Both the position numbers and the translations under genes were made by a program. Positions 33,859 to 42,118 of a stretch of DNA of 64,000 bases are shown one piece after another. The notes below the pieces were generated by a model. That model was not told the origin of the DNA. It did not search any database and worked only from the letters and a program-made list of their open reading frames with translations. Positions within the stretch are counted from its first letter, which is position 1. Each line of letters starts with the position of its first letter. The stretch spans positions 186,001 to 250,000 of the forward strand of contig NZ_JAUMKD010000005.1 in assembly GCF_030519475.1 (NCBI RefSeq), written 5' to 3'. The stretch is from Micromonospora sp. C28SCA-DRY-2 (lineage in GTDB: Bacteria; Actinomycetota; Actinomycetes; Mycobacteriales; Micromonosporaceae).

Positions 33859-35082
33859 GTGCGACTGCTCGTCGGCCTGCACCATCTGGAGCTCGGGGGC
33901 AGTCAGCTCAACGCCCTGGATCTCGCGGTCAGCGTCCGCAACCAGGGCCACCAGGTGGCGATCGTCGGCAACTACCGGGACGAACCCGGGCCGGTGGCGG
34001 ACCTCGCCCGGCGGGCGGGACTGCCGGTGATCGCCGTACGGCACCGGGCCGAGCGGCTGGGGCGGGCGATGCCGGTCCGGCCGGGGTTGTCCCGCGCGCT
34101 GACCCGGGCGGTCCGCGAGTTCCGCGCCGACCTGGTGCACGCGTACGAGTACTCGGTGGCCCTCGACGCCTTCTACGGCCCGCACCTGCGGCTCGGCACG
34201 CCGGTGGTCACCACTGTGTACGGCATGCGGGTGCCGCGCTGGATGCCCCGCTACGGCGGCCTGGTGGTCGGCACCGCGCAACTGGTGGCGGAGGCGGGCG
34301 CGTTCCGGCCGCCACCGGCGCTGATCGAGCCGCCGGTCAACACCGACGTCGACGATCCGGCGGTGGTCGACGGCCACCCGTTCCGGCAGCGCCACGGCAT
34401 CGGCCCGGACGAGATCGTGCTCGGCGTGGTCTCCCGGCTCGAACCCGACATGAAAGCCGAGGGCGTGCTGCGGGCGATCCGGGCGGTGCGGCTGCTCGCC
34501 GACGACCGCCTCCGGCTGGTGGTGACCGGCGGCGGCCCCTCGTACGCCGACGTGGCGGCCGAGGCGGAGCGGGCGAACGCGGCGCTCGGCCGGCCCGCGG
34601 TGGTGCTGACCGGCCCGATGGACGACCCCCGGCCGGCGTACGCGGCCGCGGACATCGCCCTCGGGATGGGCGGTTCGGCGTTGCGGGCGATGGCCTTCGG
34701 CCGGCCCCTCGTGGTGCTCGGCATCCGCGGCTTCTCCCGCACCTGCGCGCCGGAGACGATCGACTACTTCTTCCGCTGGGGCTTCTACGGCCTCGGCGAC
34801 GGCGACCTGGACCCGGCGCCGTTGGCGGCGCAGCTCGGCGAGCTGGTCGACGACCGGCGGCTGCGCGTCGAGCGCGGCGACTGGGGGCGGCAGCTCGTGC
34901 TGGGCCGGTTCAGCCTGAAGGCGGCCACCCAGACCCTGCACGAGGTCTACGCCGGCGCCCTGCGCGACCGGCCCGGCGCGGCGGCGCGGCTGCGCGAGGG
35001 GCTGCGGGTGGCCGCGCACAAGGGCGCCGCCGACCTGGTGCCCGCCGCCGCCCGCCAGCGGATCCGCCGGATGCTCGGGTGA
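33859..35082 (+). CDS. Glycosyltransferase family 4 (GT-B)
   Basis: The 407-residue protein starts MRLLVGLHHLELGGSQLNALDLA, the typical donor-domain beginning of GT4 enzymes (glycine-rich loop GGSQ). It has LGVVSRLEPDMKAEGVLRAI and LRLVVTGGGPSYADV in the C-terminal domain. The acidic motif that usually reads E-x-x-x-x-x-x-E is altered (ALGMGGSALRAMAFGRPLVV), so its donor site is atypical. GTG 33859 overlaps the purine-rich AGTGGGGGAGAG ribosome site region with little spacing. The next gene, a flippase, starts within its stop (GTGA). Confidence 0.87.
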   Translation: MRLLVGLHHLELGGSQLNALDLAVSVRNQGHQVAIVGNYRDEPGPVADLARRAGLPVIAVRHRAERLGRAMPVRPGLSRALTRAVREFRADLVHAYEYSVALDAFYGPHLRLGTPVVTTVYGMRVPRWMPRYGGLVVGTAQLVAEAGAFRPPPALIEPPVNTDVDDPAVVDGHPFRQRHGIGPDEIVLGVVSRLEPDMKAEGVLRAIRAVRLLADDRLRLVVTGGGPSYADVAAEAERANAALGRPAVVLTGPMDDPRPAYAAADIALGMGGSALRAMAFGRPLVVLGIRGFSRTCAPETIDYFFRWGFYGLGDGDLDPAPLAAQLGELVDDRRLRVERGDWGRQLVLGRFSLKAATQTLHEVYAGALRDRPGAAARLREGLRVAAHKGAADLVPAAARQRIRRMLG

Positions 35083-36554
35083 GCGTCGAGGAGCGCCCCC
35101 CGCCGGCGGCCGAGCGCCCCGACCTGTTCGCCAAGGCGTCCCGGGCGCTGGGCTGGAGCCTGGCGAGCACCGTCGTCAACCGGCTCAGCACCCTGGCCAT
35201 CGGCGTCGCGCTGGCCCGGATCCTCGGCCCGGACGCGTTCGGCACCTTCGCGGTGGCCCTGGTGGTGCTGCTGGCGGTGCTCAGCTTCAACGAGCTGGGG
35301 GTCAGCCTGGCGATCGTGCGCTGGCCCGGCGAACCCCGGGAGATCGCGCCGACGGTGGCCACCCTCTCGGTGCTCACCAGCACGCTCGTCTACGCCGGGC
35401 TCTACCTCGGCGCGCCCCTGCTCGCCCGTACCCTCGGCGACCCCGGCTCCACCGCTGTCATCCGGGTGCTGGGGCTCAGCGTCGTCGTCAGCGGCCTGGT
35501 GGCGACGCCGGTGGCGCTGCTGCAACGCGCCTTCCGCCAGGACCGCAAGACGGTGGCCGACCTGGTGACCAACTGGACCAGCGCGCTGGCGTCGATCGGC
35601 CTCGCGCTCGCCGGCAACGGGGCGATGAGCCTTGCCTTCGGGCAACTCGCCGGCTCGCTCGCCGGGGCGGCGCTCTTCCTCGTCTTCGCCCCGCAGGGGC
35701 TGCGGTTCGGCTTCGACCCGGCGAAGGCCCGCGCCCTGCTCCGGTTCGGCCTGCCGCTCGCCGGCTCCAGCATTGTCGTGTTCGCCACCACCAACCTGGA
35801 CCGGGTCGTGGTCGGCGCCACCCTCGGTCCGACCGCGCTCGGCTACTACGTGCTGGCGCTCCAGCTCGCCAGCTGGCCGGTCACCGTCTTCTCCCAGCCG
35901 GTGCGGGCGGTGGTGCCGGCCGCGCTGGCCCGGCTCCAGGACGACCCGCCGGCGCTGCGCCGGTCGTTCCTCTCCGCGGCCGGCCTGCTCGGCTCGGTCA
36001 CCCTGCCGGCCTGCCTGCTGCTCGCCGCCGCGGCCGACGCCCTGATCCGCTTCCTGTACGGCGACGCCTGGCAACCGGCGGCGGGGGTGCTGCTCTGGTT
36101 GGGGCCGCTGGCGGCGCTGCGCATCCTCTTCGAACTCTGCTACGACTACTTCGTGGTCCTCGCCGACACCCGGGTGGTGCTGACCGTCCAGGTGGCCTGG
36201 TTCGTGGTGCTGCTGCCCGCGCTGTACGCGGCCGGCGTCCTCGGCGGGCTCCAGGCCGCCGCGGCGGTCCAGTTCGCGGTCGCCCTGCTGGTGATCCTGC
36301 CGCTCTACCTTCTCGCGCTGCGCCGGTCGGGGATCCCGTCGCTGCCGGTCGCGGCGCGGTTGGCACCGCCACTGGTCGGCGCCGTCGCGGTCGCCGCGGT
36401 GGCGCTGCTGGTGGCCCGGGTGGGCGCCGTCGACCTGGTGGTGCTGGCGGTGGCCGGGGTGGCCGCGCTGGCCACCATCGGGGTGCTCGGGTTCCGGCTG
36501 CGGCACGTGGTCCGCGACCTGCGGACGATCGGACAGCCGCGGGCGGCGGGCTGA
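35079..36554 (+). CDS. Wzx-type lipopolysaccharide/polysaccharide flippase
   Basis: The 491-residue protein has about 12-14 membrane helices and the MATE/MVF pattern of Wzx proteins: GWSLASTVVNRLSTLAIGVALARILGPDAFGTFA, RFGLPLAGSSIVVFATTNLDRVVVGATLGPTALGYYV in the middle, and a basic C-terminus. It would move the undecaprenyl-linked repeat unit across the membrane for the Wzy-like protein. Start GTG 35079 overlaps the stop of the upstream glycosyltransferase. Its stop codon lies in the loop of a perfect hairpin (36539-36568). Confidence 0.92.
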   Translation: MSVEERPPPAAERPDLFAKASRALGWSLASTVVNRLSTLAIGVALARILGPDAFGTFAVALVVLLAVLSFNELGVSLAIVRWPGEPREIAPTVATLSVLTSTLVYAGLYLGAPLLARTLGDPGSTAVIRVLGLSVVVSGLVATPVALLQRAFRQDRKTVADLVTNWTSALASIGLALAGNGAMSLAFGQLAGSLAGAALFLVFAPQGLRFGFDPAKARALLRFGLPLAGSSIVVFATTNLDRVVVGATLGPTALGYYVLALQLASWPVTVFSQPVRAVVPAALARLQDDPPALRRSFLSAAGLLGSVTLPACLLLAAAADALIRFLYGDAWQPAAGVLLWLGPLAALRILFELCYDYFVVLADTRVVLTVQVAWFVVLLPALYAAGVLGGLQAAAAVQFAVALLVILPLYLLALRRSGIPSLPVAARLAPPLVGAVAVAAVALLVARVGAVDLVVLAVAGVAALATIGVLGFRLRHVVRDLRTIGQPRAAG

Positions 36555-36568
36555 CGCCCGCCGCCCGC
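36539..36568. terminator. Hairpin overlapping the flippase stop codon
   Basis: A perfect 13-bp stem (GCGGGCGGCGGGC and its complement) has the 4-base loop TGAC, which contains the stop codon of the flippase gene. The convergent beta-helix gene ends 12 bases further on. The hairpin probably terminates both transcripts. Confidence 0.65.
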
Positions 36569-36579
36569 TCCCGGCTGGT

Positions 36580-37704
36580 TCAGCGGCAGTGGTCGAGCGG
36601 GGTCACCTCGCTGAGCACCCGGCCCGCGACCCAGTCGTACCGGACCGTGGCGTTGCCGCTCCAGTCGCCGACCTTGCGGCAGTCGACGTCGACCGGACCG
36701 TAGCCGTACGAGTTGTGGACGATCTTGTTACCGGTGATCGCCGGGAACCAGCCGCCGGTCACCCGCAGCGAGTAGCCCCCGCCCGCGAGCAGGTTGTCGC
36801 GGATCGTCCCGCCGTCGTTGCGCTGGTCGGGGATGAAGACCGGCGCGGTCGGGCAGTCGTCCAGCCGCTGGTCGATGGTGTTGTGCCGCAGCACGACGCT
36901 CGGCCCGTGGTAGCTCTGCATGCCGTCGCCGTGCGGGTCCACCGACCGGCACATGCCCGGCGGCACGGCGAGTCGGGCGTACGAGTCCTCGATGGTCACC
37001 GGCCCGGCGCCCGGGTAGTCCTTCGCCCCGATCCGCCAGCCCTCCATCCGGTTGACCACCTTGCAGCGGCGGCAGGTGTAGTTCGCCACCCCGAACGCGT
37101 AGTGCTGGTCGGTGGAGAACTCCTCGCCGGGCGGGTTCACCACCTCGGAGTCCTCGACGAGCAGCCCGCCGTGGACGCGGTCGCCGAGGAAGTTGTCGAC
37201 CGTGCCGTACAGCCGGGTGCGGCGGATGACCACGTTCTCCGCCCGGACCAGGATGCTCCCGGTGACCAGGTGGTCGGTGAGCACCGTGCCGGCCCGGGTG
37301 ACGACCAGGTCGCCCTGGTGCCGCACCGTGGGCGTCCAGCCGGGCGGCACTCCCGTGCAGGCGGCGGTGGGAAAGGCCGGCAACGCGCAGCCGCGGCCGC
37401 CGCCCGCGGACGGCGTGGGGCGGGGTGACGAGGTGGCCGTCGGGGCGGGCGTGGACGGGCGCGGTGAGCCGACGGCGGGCGGCTGGGTCCTGGACCTCTT
37501 CGGGCGGGGCGACCGGTGGGCCCGCCGATACTGCGCGTCGGCCGCCGGGGTGCCGGCCCGCACCGCCGGGCCGGGCTGCGCCGACGTGGGGCGGCTGCCC
37601 GCCGACGAGCTCGCCGCGAGCGCGCCGGACGCGGCGAGCAGCGCCGCCAGCGCACCGACGACGGCGAGTCGCCGGTGCCGGTGGAACCCGCGTCTGGGCT
37701 TCAT
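36580..37704 (-). CDS. Secreted right-handed parallel beta-helix protein
   Basis: The 374-residue protein has a signal peptide (HRRLAVVGALAALLAASGALAASSS) and a Pro/Ser/Thr-rich linker to about residue 115. A beta-helix domain follows with turns such as VVTRAGTVLTDHLVTGSILV, NVVIRRTRLYGTVDN, GLLVEDSEV and VVLRHNTIDQRLDDC. Paired cysteines suggest disulfides outside the cell. The fold is typical of pectate lyases and polysaccharide-processing or epimerase enzymes, but I see no clear catalytic set. GAGGAG precedes the ATG. It is paralogous to the protein at 42119-43198, so the two probably act on or bind the polymer of this locus. Confidence 0.85.
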   Translation of the reverse strand: MKPRRGFHRHRRLAVVGALAALLAASGALAASSSAGSRPTSAQPGPAVRAGTPAADAQYRRAHRSPRPKRSRTQPPAVGSPRPSTPAPTATSSPRPTPSAGGGRGCALPAFPTAACTGVPPGWTPTVRHQGDLVVTRAGTVLTDHLVTGSILVRAENVVIRRTRLYGTVDNFLGDRVHGGLLVEDSEVVNPPGEEFSTDQHYAFGVANYTCRRCKVVNRMEGWRIGAKDYPGAGPVTIEDSYARLAVPPGMCRSVDPHGDGMQSYHGPSVVLRHNTIDQRLDDCPTAPVFIPDQRNDGGTIRDNLLAGGGYSLRVTGGWFPAITGNKIVHNSYGYGPVDVDCRKVGDWSGNATVRYDWVAGRVLSEVTPLDHCR

Positions 37705-38144
37705 GATGGTCCACTCCTCACAGTCCAGGTGCGCGCGGCTCGGGCCGCGGCGCGCATCGGTGCGTCGTCCCGGCGACGCCGGGTGGGGTGGCGGGAAGAA
37801 CGGGACGGTCGACAACCGGACCCGGTTGGTGCGCACCGGTTCCGCGACCGTCGGCCTCCGCCCGGCCGGCCGGGCAGGTTAGGGCCGACGACTGACGGAT
37901 ATCCGGCTCAGCGACGGATCCCCGGCGCGAACGCGAGGTATCGTCGCCGCAGCCCCGCGCCGGAGCGGCCGCCCGGGCCGGATCGCGCCACGGCCGGTCG
38001 GGGGCCACGTACGTCGGACGTTCGAGGGAGTCTGCGGTGGTAGACCGGAGCTGGTTCGGCGGCCCGCCGTGGTCCGTCCACTCTGCCGACGACCCGCGCC
38101 CCGCCGGGTGGCACCGTCGTCCCGCCCCCGGCCGGACGACCTGA
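37705..38144. other. Divergent intergenic region between beta-helix gene and the acyl-cassette
   Basis: The 440 bases contain no gene I can support. They must hold promoters for the beta-helix gene (minus) and the GNAT/ligase/decarboxylase/ACP cassette (plus). I found no clear -35/-10 pair. A short near-palindrome, ACGTACGTCGGACGT (about 38006-38022), might be regulatory but this is weak. Confidence 0.4.
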
Positions 38145-39005
38145 ATGGCGGTCCGGGTCGAGCCCATCACCGGGCCGCGGGTGGCGGCGGCAGGACAGTT
38201 CCTTCATACCCACCTTAACGGTCGAGTCCCCGTCCAGGCGTGGGTTCGCGCGGTCGACGTGCCCTGGCAGGTGGACGCCCCCAACCACGGCATGATGCTG
38301 GTCGGCGACGACGGTGCCGTGGTCGGCGTGCTGCTGGCCTTCTACGCCGAGCGCACCGTGGCCGGCCGGCCGGCCCGGTTCTGCAACCTCGGTGCCTGGT
38401 GCGTGCTGCCCGAGTACCGCTTCCACAGCCTCAAGCTGCTCAAGGCGCTGCTGGCCCAGCCCGGTCACCACTTCACCGACCTCTCGCCGAGCGGCAACGT
38501 GGTACCGATCAACACCCGGCTCGGGTTCCGCTTCCTGCCGACCACCACCGTGCTGCTGCCGAACCTGCCCTGGCCCTCGCTGCCCGGCCGTCGCGTGGTC
38601 AGCTCCGACCCGGAGGTGATCCGCCGGACGCTGACCGGGCACGAGCTGGCGCACTACCTCGACCACGCCGACGCCCCGGCCGCCCGGCACGTCGTGCTGG
38701 TCGACGGCGACGAGTCCAGCTACGTGGTGTTCCGCCGCGACCGCCGCAAGAGCCTGCCGCTGTTCGCGTCGATCCTCCACGTCAGCAACCCGGCGCTGTT
38801 CCGCCGGATGCACCGGCCGCTGCTGCGCCACCTGCTGTTGCGGCACGGCGTTGTCGCCACCCTCGCGGAGCTGCGGCTGGTCGGCGCGCGCCCGCCGCTG
38901 TCGGTGCTGCTGCCGGACACCCGGCGCAAGATGTTCCGCAGCGACAGCCTCGACCCCGACGACGTCGACTACCTCTACAGCGAGTTGGTCTGCCTCAGCT
39001 GGTGA
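38145..39005 (+). CDS. GNAT-fold acyltransferase of the acyl-cassette
   Basis: The 286-residue protein has a GNAT-like core: MMLVGDDGAVVGVLLAFYAERTV, ARFCNLGAWCVLPEYRFHSLKLLKALL (beta4 and the acetyl-CoA-binding helix, with a V-x-P-E-x-R pattern), and LGFRFLPTT. It is longer than single-domain GNATs. The start is weakly supported, with no good ribosome site before ATG 38145, so the true start may differ or be leaderless. It lies 35 bases before an acyl-CoA ligase followed by a PLP decarboxylase and an acyl carrier protein. A role in transferring the ACP- or CoA-bound group is inferred from context. Confidence 0.72.
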   Translation: MAVRVEPITGPRVAAAGQFLHTHLNGRVPVQAWVRAVDVPWQVDAPNHGMMLVGDDGAVVGVLLAFYAERTVAGRPARFCNLGAWCVLPEYRFHSLKLLKALLAQPGHHFTDLSPSGNVVPINTRLGFRFLPTTTVLLPNLPWPSLPGRRVVSSDPEVIRRTLTGHELAHYLDHADAPAARHVVLVDGDESSYVVFRRDRRKSLPLFASILHVSNPALFRRMHRPLLRHLLLRHGVVATLAELRLVGARPPLSVLLPDTRRKMFRSDSLDPDDVDYLYSELVCLSW

Positions 39006-39040
39006 CCCGGCGCCCGGACGAGAGGGACGGAACCCCCCAC

Positions 39041-40600
39041 ATGCCTACTCAGCTTCACCAGCTCGTCGCCGACGCGGCCGCCCGCCGGGGCGAGGCCCCC
39101 GCACTGACCTACCAGGACGACACGGTCAGCTACGCGCGGCTGTGGCGGGGCGTGGCCGCGGTCGGCGGGGGCCTGCGCCGGCTCGGCCTGGCGCGCGGCG
39201 ACCGGGTGGCGGTGTGGACCGAGAAGCGGATCGAGGCGGTCGAGGCGGTCTTCGGCGCCGCCGCGGCCGGCGGTGTCTTCGTCCCGGTCAACCCGGTGCT
39301 GCGACCCCGGCAGGTCGGCCACATCCTGGCCGACTGCGCGGTGCGGGTGCTGGTCACTACCCCGGAGCGGTACGCGCTGCTGCGCGAGGAACTGGAGCAG
39401 GTCAAGTCGGTCGAGCACGTGGTCCTGGTCGGCGGCGCGGGCGACGGGACCGACCGCCGTACGGTGACCGCCTGGGCCGCGCTGCGCGACGGCGACCCGG
39501 TCCCGCCCGAGAGCAGCGGGATCGACGTGGACGTGGCCGCGATCCTCTACACCTCGGGCAGCACCGGCAAGCCGAAGGGCGTGGTGCTCTCGCACCGCAA
39601 CCTGCTCGCCGGCGCGGCGAGCGTCAGCGGCTACCTGGCGAACTCCGCCGACGACGTGATCCTGGCCGTGCTGCCGCTCAGCTTCGACGCGGGTTTCAGC
39701 CAGCTCACCACCGCCTTCACCGTCGGCGCCCACGTGGTGCTGATGAACTACCTGCTCCCCGGCGACGTGGTGCGCCTCTGCGCCCGGCACCGGGTCACCG
39801 GGTTGACCTGCGTACCGCCGCTGTGGTCGCAACTGGCCGGGCAGAGCTGGCCGGCGGAGGCCAGCGCGCACCTGCGGTACTTCGCGAACACCGGCGGCCG
39901 GATGCCGAAGGCCACCCTGGAGCGGCTGCGCGCCGTCTTCCCCGCCGCGCGGCCCTACCTGATGTACGGGCTCACCGAGGCGTTCCGCTCCACCTACCTC
40001 GACCCGTCCGAGGTGGACCGCCGGCCCGACTCGATCGGCAAGGCCATCCCCAACGCCGAGATCCTCGTGGTCCGCCCGGACGGCACCTGCTGCGAGCCGG
40101 GGGAGGAGGGCGAGCTGGTGCACCGGGGCGCGCTGGTCGCCCTCGGCTACTGGAACGATCCGGTGCGCACGGCCGAGCGGTTCCGCCCCGCCCCCGGCCG
40201 GGACGGGAACCTGCTGCCGGAGCCGGCGGTGTGGTCCGGCGACACCGTGGTCCGCGACGAGGAGGGTTTCCTCTACTTCGTCGGGCGGGGCGACGACATG
40301 ATCAAGACCTCCGGCTACCGGGTGAGCCCCACCGAGATCGAGGAGATCGTCTACGACAGCGGCCTCGCCCGCGACGCGGTGGCGCTCGGCCTGCCCGACC
40401 CGGTGCTCGGCCAGCGGGTGGTCCTGGTGGCCAGCCCGGCCGAGGGCGCCGACCTCGACCGCGCGGCGCTGCTGGCCGCCCTGAAGCGGGAGCTGCCGCC
40501 GTACATGCTGCCCCGGGAGATCGTGGTGCGCCCCGCGCTGCCCCGGTCGCCGAACGGGAAGTTCGACCGGAACCTGCTACGCCGGGAGTTGACCTCGTGA
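39041..40600 (+). CDS. AMP-forming acyl-CoA/acyl-ACP ligase, exosortase-A-locus type
   Basis: The 519-residue protein is an ANL-superfamily adenylating enzyme. The P-loop-like motif YTSGSTGKPKG spans residues 170-180, YGLTEAFRST begins at 309, and the hinge GRGDDMIKTSGYRVSP and C-terminal SPNGKFDRN with the catalytic lysine are present. It resembles the ligase that accompanies exosortase-A systems (TIGRFAM ligase_PEP_1, named from memory). A decarboxylase of the matching kind and an ACP follow directly, which supports that assignment. It probably adenylates a carboxylic or amino acid and loads it on the downstream carrier protein; the substrate is unknown. GTG of the next gene overlaps its stop. 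Confidence 0.9.
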   Translation: MPTQLHQLVADAAARRGEAPALTYQDDTVSYARLWRGVAAVGGGLRRLGLARGDRVAVWTEKRIEAVEAVFGAAAAGGVFVPVNPVLRPRQVGHILADCAVRVLVTTPERYALLREELEQVKSVEHVVLVGGAGDGTDRRTVTAWAALRDGDPVPPESSGIDVDVAAILYTSGSTGKPKGVVLSHRNLLAGAASVSGYLANSADDVILAVLPLSFDAGFSQLTTAFTVGAHVVLMNYLLPGDVVRLCARHRVTGLTCVPPLWSQLAGQSWPAEASAHLRYFANTGGRMPKATLERLRAVFPAARPYLMYGLTEAFRSTYLDPSEVDRRPDSIGKAIPNAEILVVRPDGTCCEPGEEGELVHRGALVALGYWNDPVRTAERFRPAPGRDGNLLPEPAVWSGDTVVRDEEGFLYFVGRGDDMIKTSGYRVSPTEIEEIVYDSGLARDAVALGLPDPVLGQRVVLVASPAEGADLDRAALLAALKRELPPYMLPREIVVRPALPRSPNGKFDRNLLRRELTS

Positions 40601-41820
40601 CCCACCATCCCGCCGCCGCCTTCGACCGCGACGCCGGCCGGCTCGCCGTGGGCGGCGTACCGGTCGACCGCCTCGCCGAGCGCGTCGGCGGCACGCCCTT
40701 CTTCGCGTACGACCGGCGGCTGCTCAGCGACCGGGTGGCGCTGCTGCGGGCCACCCTGCCGGGCGAGGTCCAGCTCAGCTACGCGGTGAAGGCGAACCCG
40801 ATGCCCGCCGTGGTGCAGCACCTCGCCGGGCTGGTGGACTCCTTCGACGTCGCCTCCGCCCTGGAGATGCGCACCGCGCTGGACACGCCGATGCCGCCGC
40901 ACCGGGTCAGCTTCGCCGGCCCCGGCAAGACCGACCCGGAGCTGCGCCAGGCCATCGCGGCGGGGGTCACCATCGAGATGGAGTCGGAGAACGAGGCCGA
41001 CCGGGTCGCCGCGCTGGGCCGGCTGCTCGGGCTGCGGCCCCGGGTGGCGGTGCGGGTCAACCCGGACTTCGCGGTCAAGGGCTCCGGCATGCGCCTCGGC
41101 GGCGGACCGCAACAGTTCGGGGTGGACTCGGAGCGGGTGCCCGCGCTGCTCAAGGAACTGGCCAACGCCGACGTCGAGTTCCTCGGCTTCCACGTCTTCG
41201 CCGGCTCGCAGAACCTGCGCGCCGACAGCCTCTGCGAGGCCCAGCGCCGCACCGTCGAGCTGGCGCTCCGGTTGGCCGAGGAGTCCCCGCTGCCGGTGCG
41301 CTACCTCAACCTGGGGGGCGGCTTCGGCATCCCGTACGCCGAGCGGGACGGGCCGCTGGACCTCCCGGCGATCGGGGCGAACCTCGCCGAGCTGGCCCGC
41401 GGGCCGATCCGGCAGGGGCTGCCGGGGGCGCGGGTGGTGGTCGAACTGGGCCGCTACATCGTCGGCGAGTGCGGGGTCTACGTCACCCGGGTGGTCGACC
41501 GGAAGGTCTCCCGGGGCCGCACCTACCTGGTGGTCGACGGTGGACTGCACCACCAGCTCGCCGCCTCCGGCAACTTCGGCCAGGTGATCCGGCGCAACTA
41601 CCCGATCGCGGTGGCGGAGCGCGTCGACGCCGAGCCGGCCGAGACGGTGACCGTCGTCGGTTGCCTCTGCACCCCGCTGGACCTGCTCGGCGACGCCGTC
41701 ACGCTGCCCCGGGCGGACGTCGGCGACCTCATCGTCCTGTTCCAGGCCGGCGCGTACGGGCTCACCGCCAGCCCGACCGCCTTCCTCAGTCACCCGGCCC
41801 CGGCCGAGGTCCTGGTCTGA
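40597..41820 (+). CDS. PLP-dependent amino-acid decarboxylase (fold III), exosortase-A-locus type
   Basis: The 407-residue protein is of the Orn/DAP/Arg decarboxylase fold III family. Lys65 in YAVKANP forms the Schiff base; His199 in FHVFAGSQN, the glycine-rich GGGFGIPY loop and Cys358 in VGCLCTPLD complete the active site. The usual EPGR segment reads ELGRYIVGE. It matches the exosortase-A-associated decarboxylase type (dCO2ase_PEP1, from memory) rather than lysA, and lies between an adenylating ligase and an ACP. Likely substrates are basic amino acids such as lysine, ornithine or diaminopimelate; the product could be the amine used by the ligase/ACP. GTG start overlaps the ligase stop. Confidence 0.9.
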   Translation: MTHHPAAAFDRDAGRLAVGGVPVDRLAERVGGTPFFAYDRRLLSDRVALLRATLPGEVQLSYAVKANPMPAVVQHLAGLVDSFDVASALEMRTALDTPMPPHRVSFAGPGKTDPELRQAIAAGVTIEMESENEADRVAALGRLLGLRPRVAVRVNPDFAVKGSGMRLGGGPQQFGVDSERVPALLKELANADVEFLGFHVFAGSQNLRADSLCEAQRRTVELALRLAEESPLPVRYLNLGGGFGIPYAERDGPLDLPAIGANLAELARGPIRQGLPGARVVVELGRYIVGECGVYVTRVVDRKVSRGRTYLVVDGGLHHQLAASGNFGQVIRRNYPIAVAERVDAEPAETVTVVGCLCTPLDLLGDAVTLPRADVGDLIVLFQAGAYGLTASPTAFLSHPAPAEVLV

Positions 41821-41840
41821 TCGCCCGAGAAGGAGAAGCT

Positions 41841-42104
41841 GTGGACGTCACGCACGCGGAAACCCTCGACGAGGTCCGGGAGGTCCTGGTCTCGGTGCTC
41901 GGCATCGAGGACCGGGCGGCCGGGCTGGACGCGTCGACACCGCTGCTGGAGAGCCTGCCGGAGCTGGACTCGATGGCCGTGCTCGAACTGGTTGCGGCGA
42001 TCGAGGAGCGGTTCGGCTTCACCGTCGACGACGGGGACGTGACCGCCGAGCTGTTCCAGACGCTGGGCAGCCTCGCCGCCTTCGTCGCCGACCGCCGGCC
42101 GTAG
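41841..42104 (+). CDS. Acyl carrier protein of the acyl-cassette
   Basis: The 87-residue protein is acidic and helical with the phosphopantetheine attachment site in ELDSMAVLEL (Ser44). It lies 20 bases after the decarboxylase, with AAGGAG before its GTG start. A stand-alone ACP beside an adenylating ligase is the usual way to activate a carboxylate. It differs from the fatty-acid ACP by its short linker and the flanking genes. A phosphopantetheinyl transferase is not in the window, so one elsewhere must serve it. Confidence 0.9.
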   Translation: MDVTHAETLDEVREVLVSVLGIEDRAAGLDASTPLLESLPELDSMAVLELVAAIEERFGFTVDDGDVTAELFQTLGSLAAFVADRRP

Positions 42105-42118
42105 CCGGCGACCCGGGC

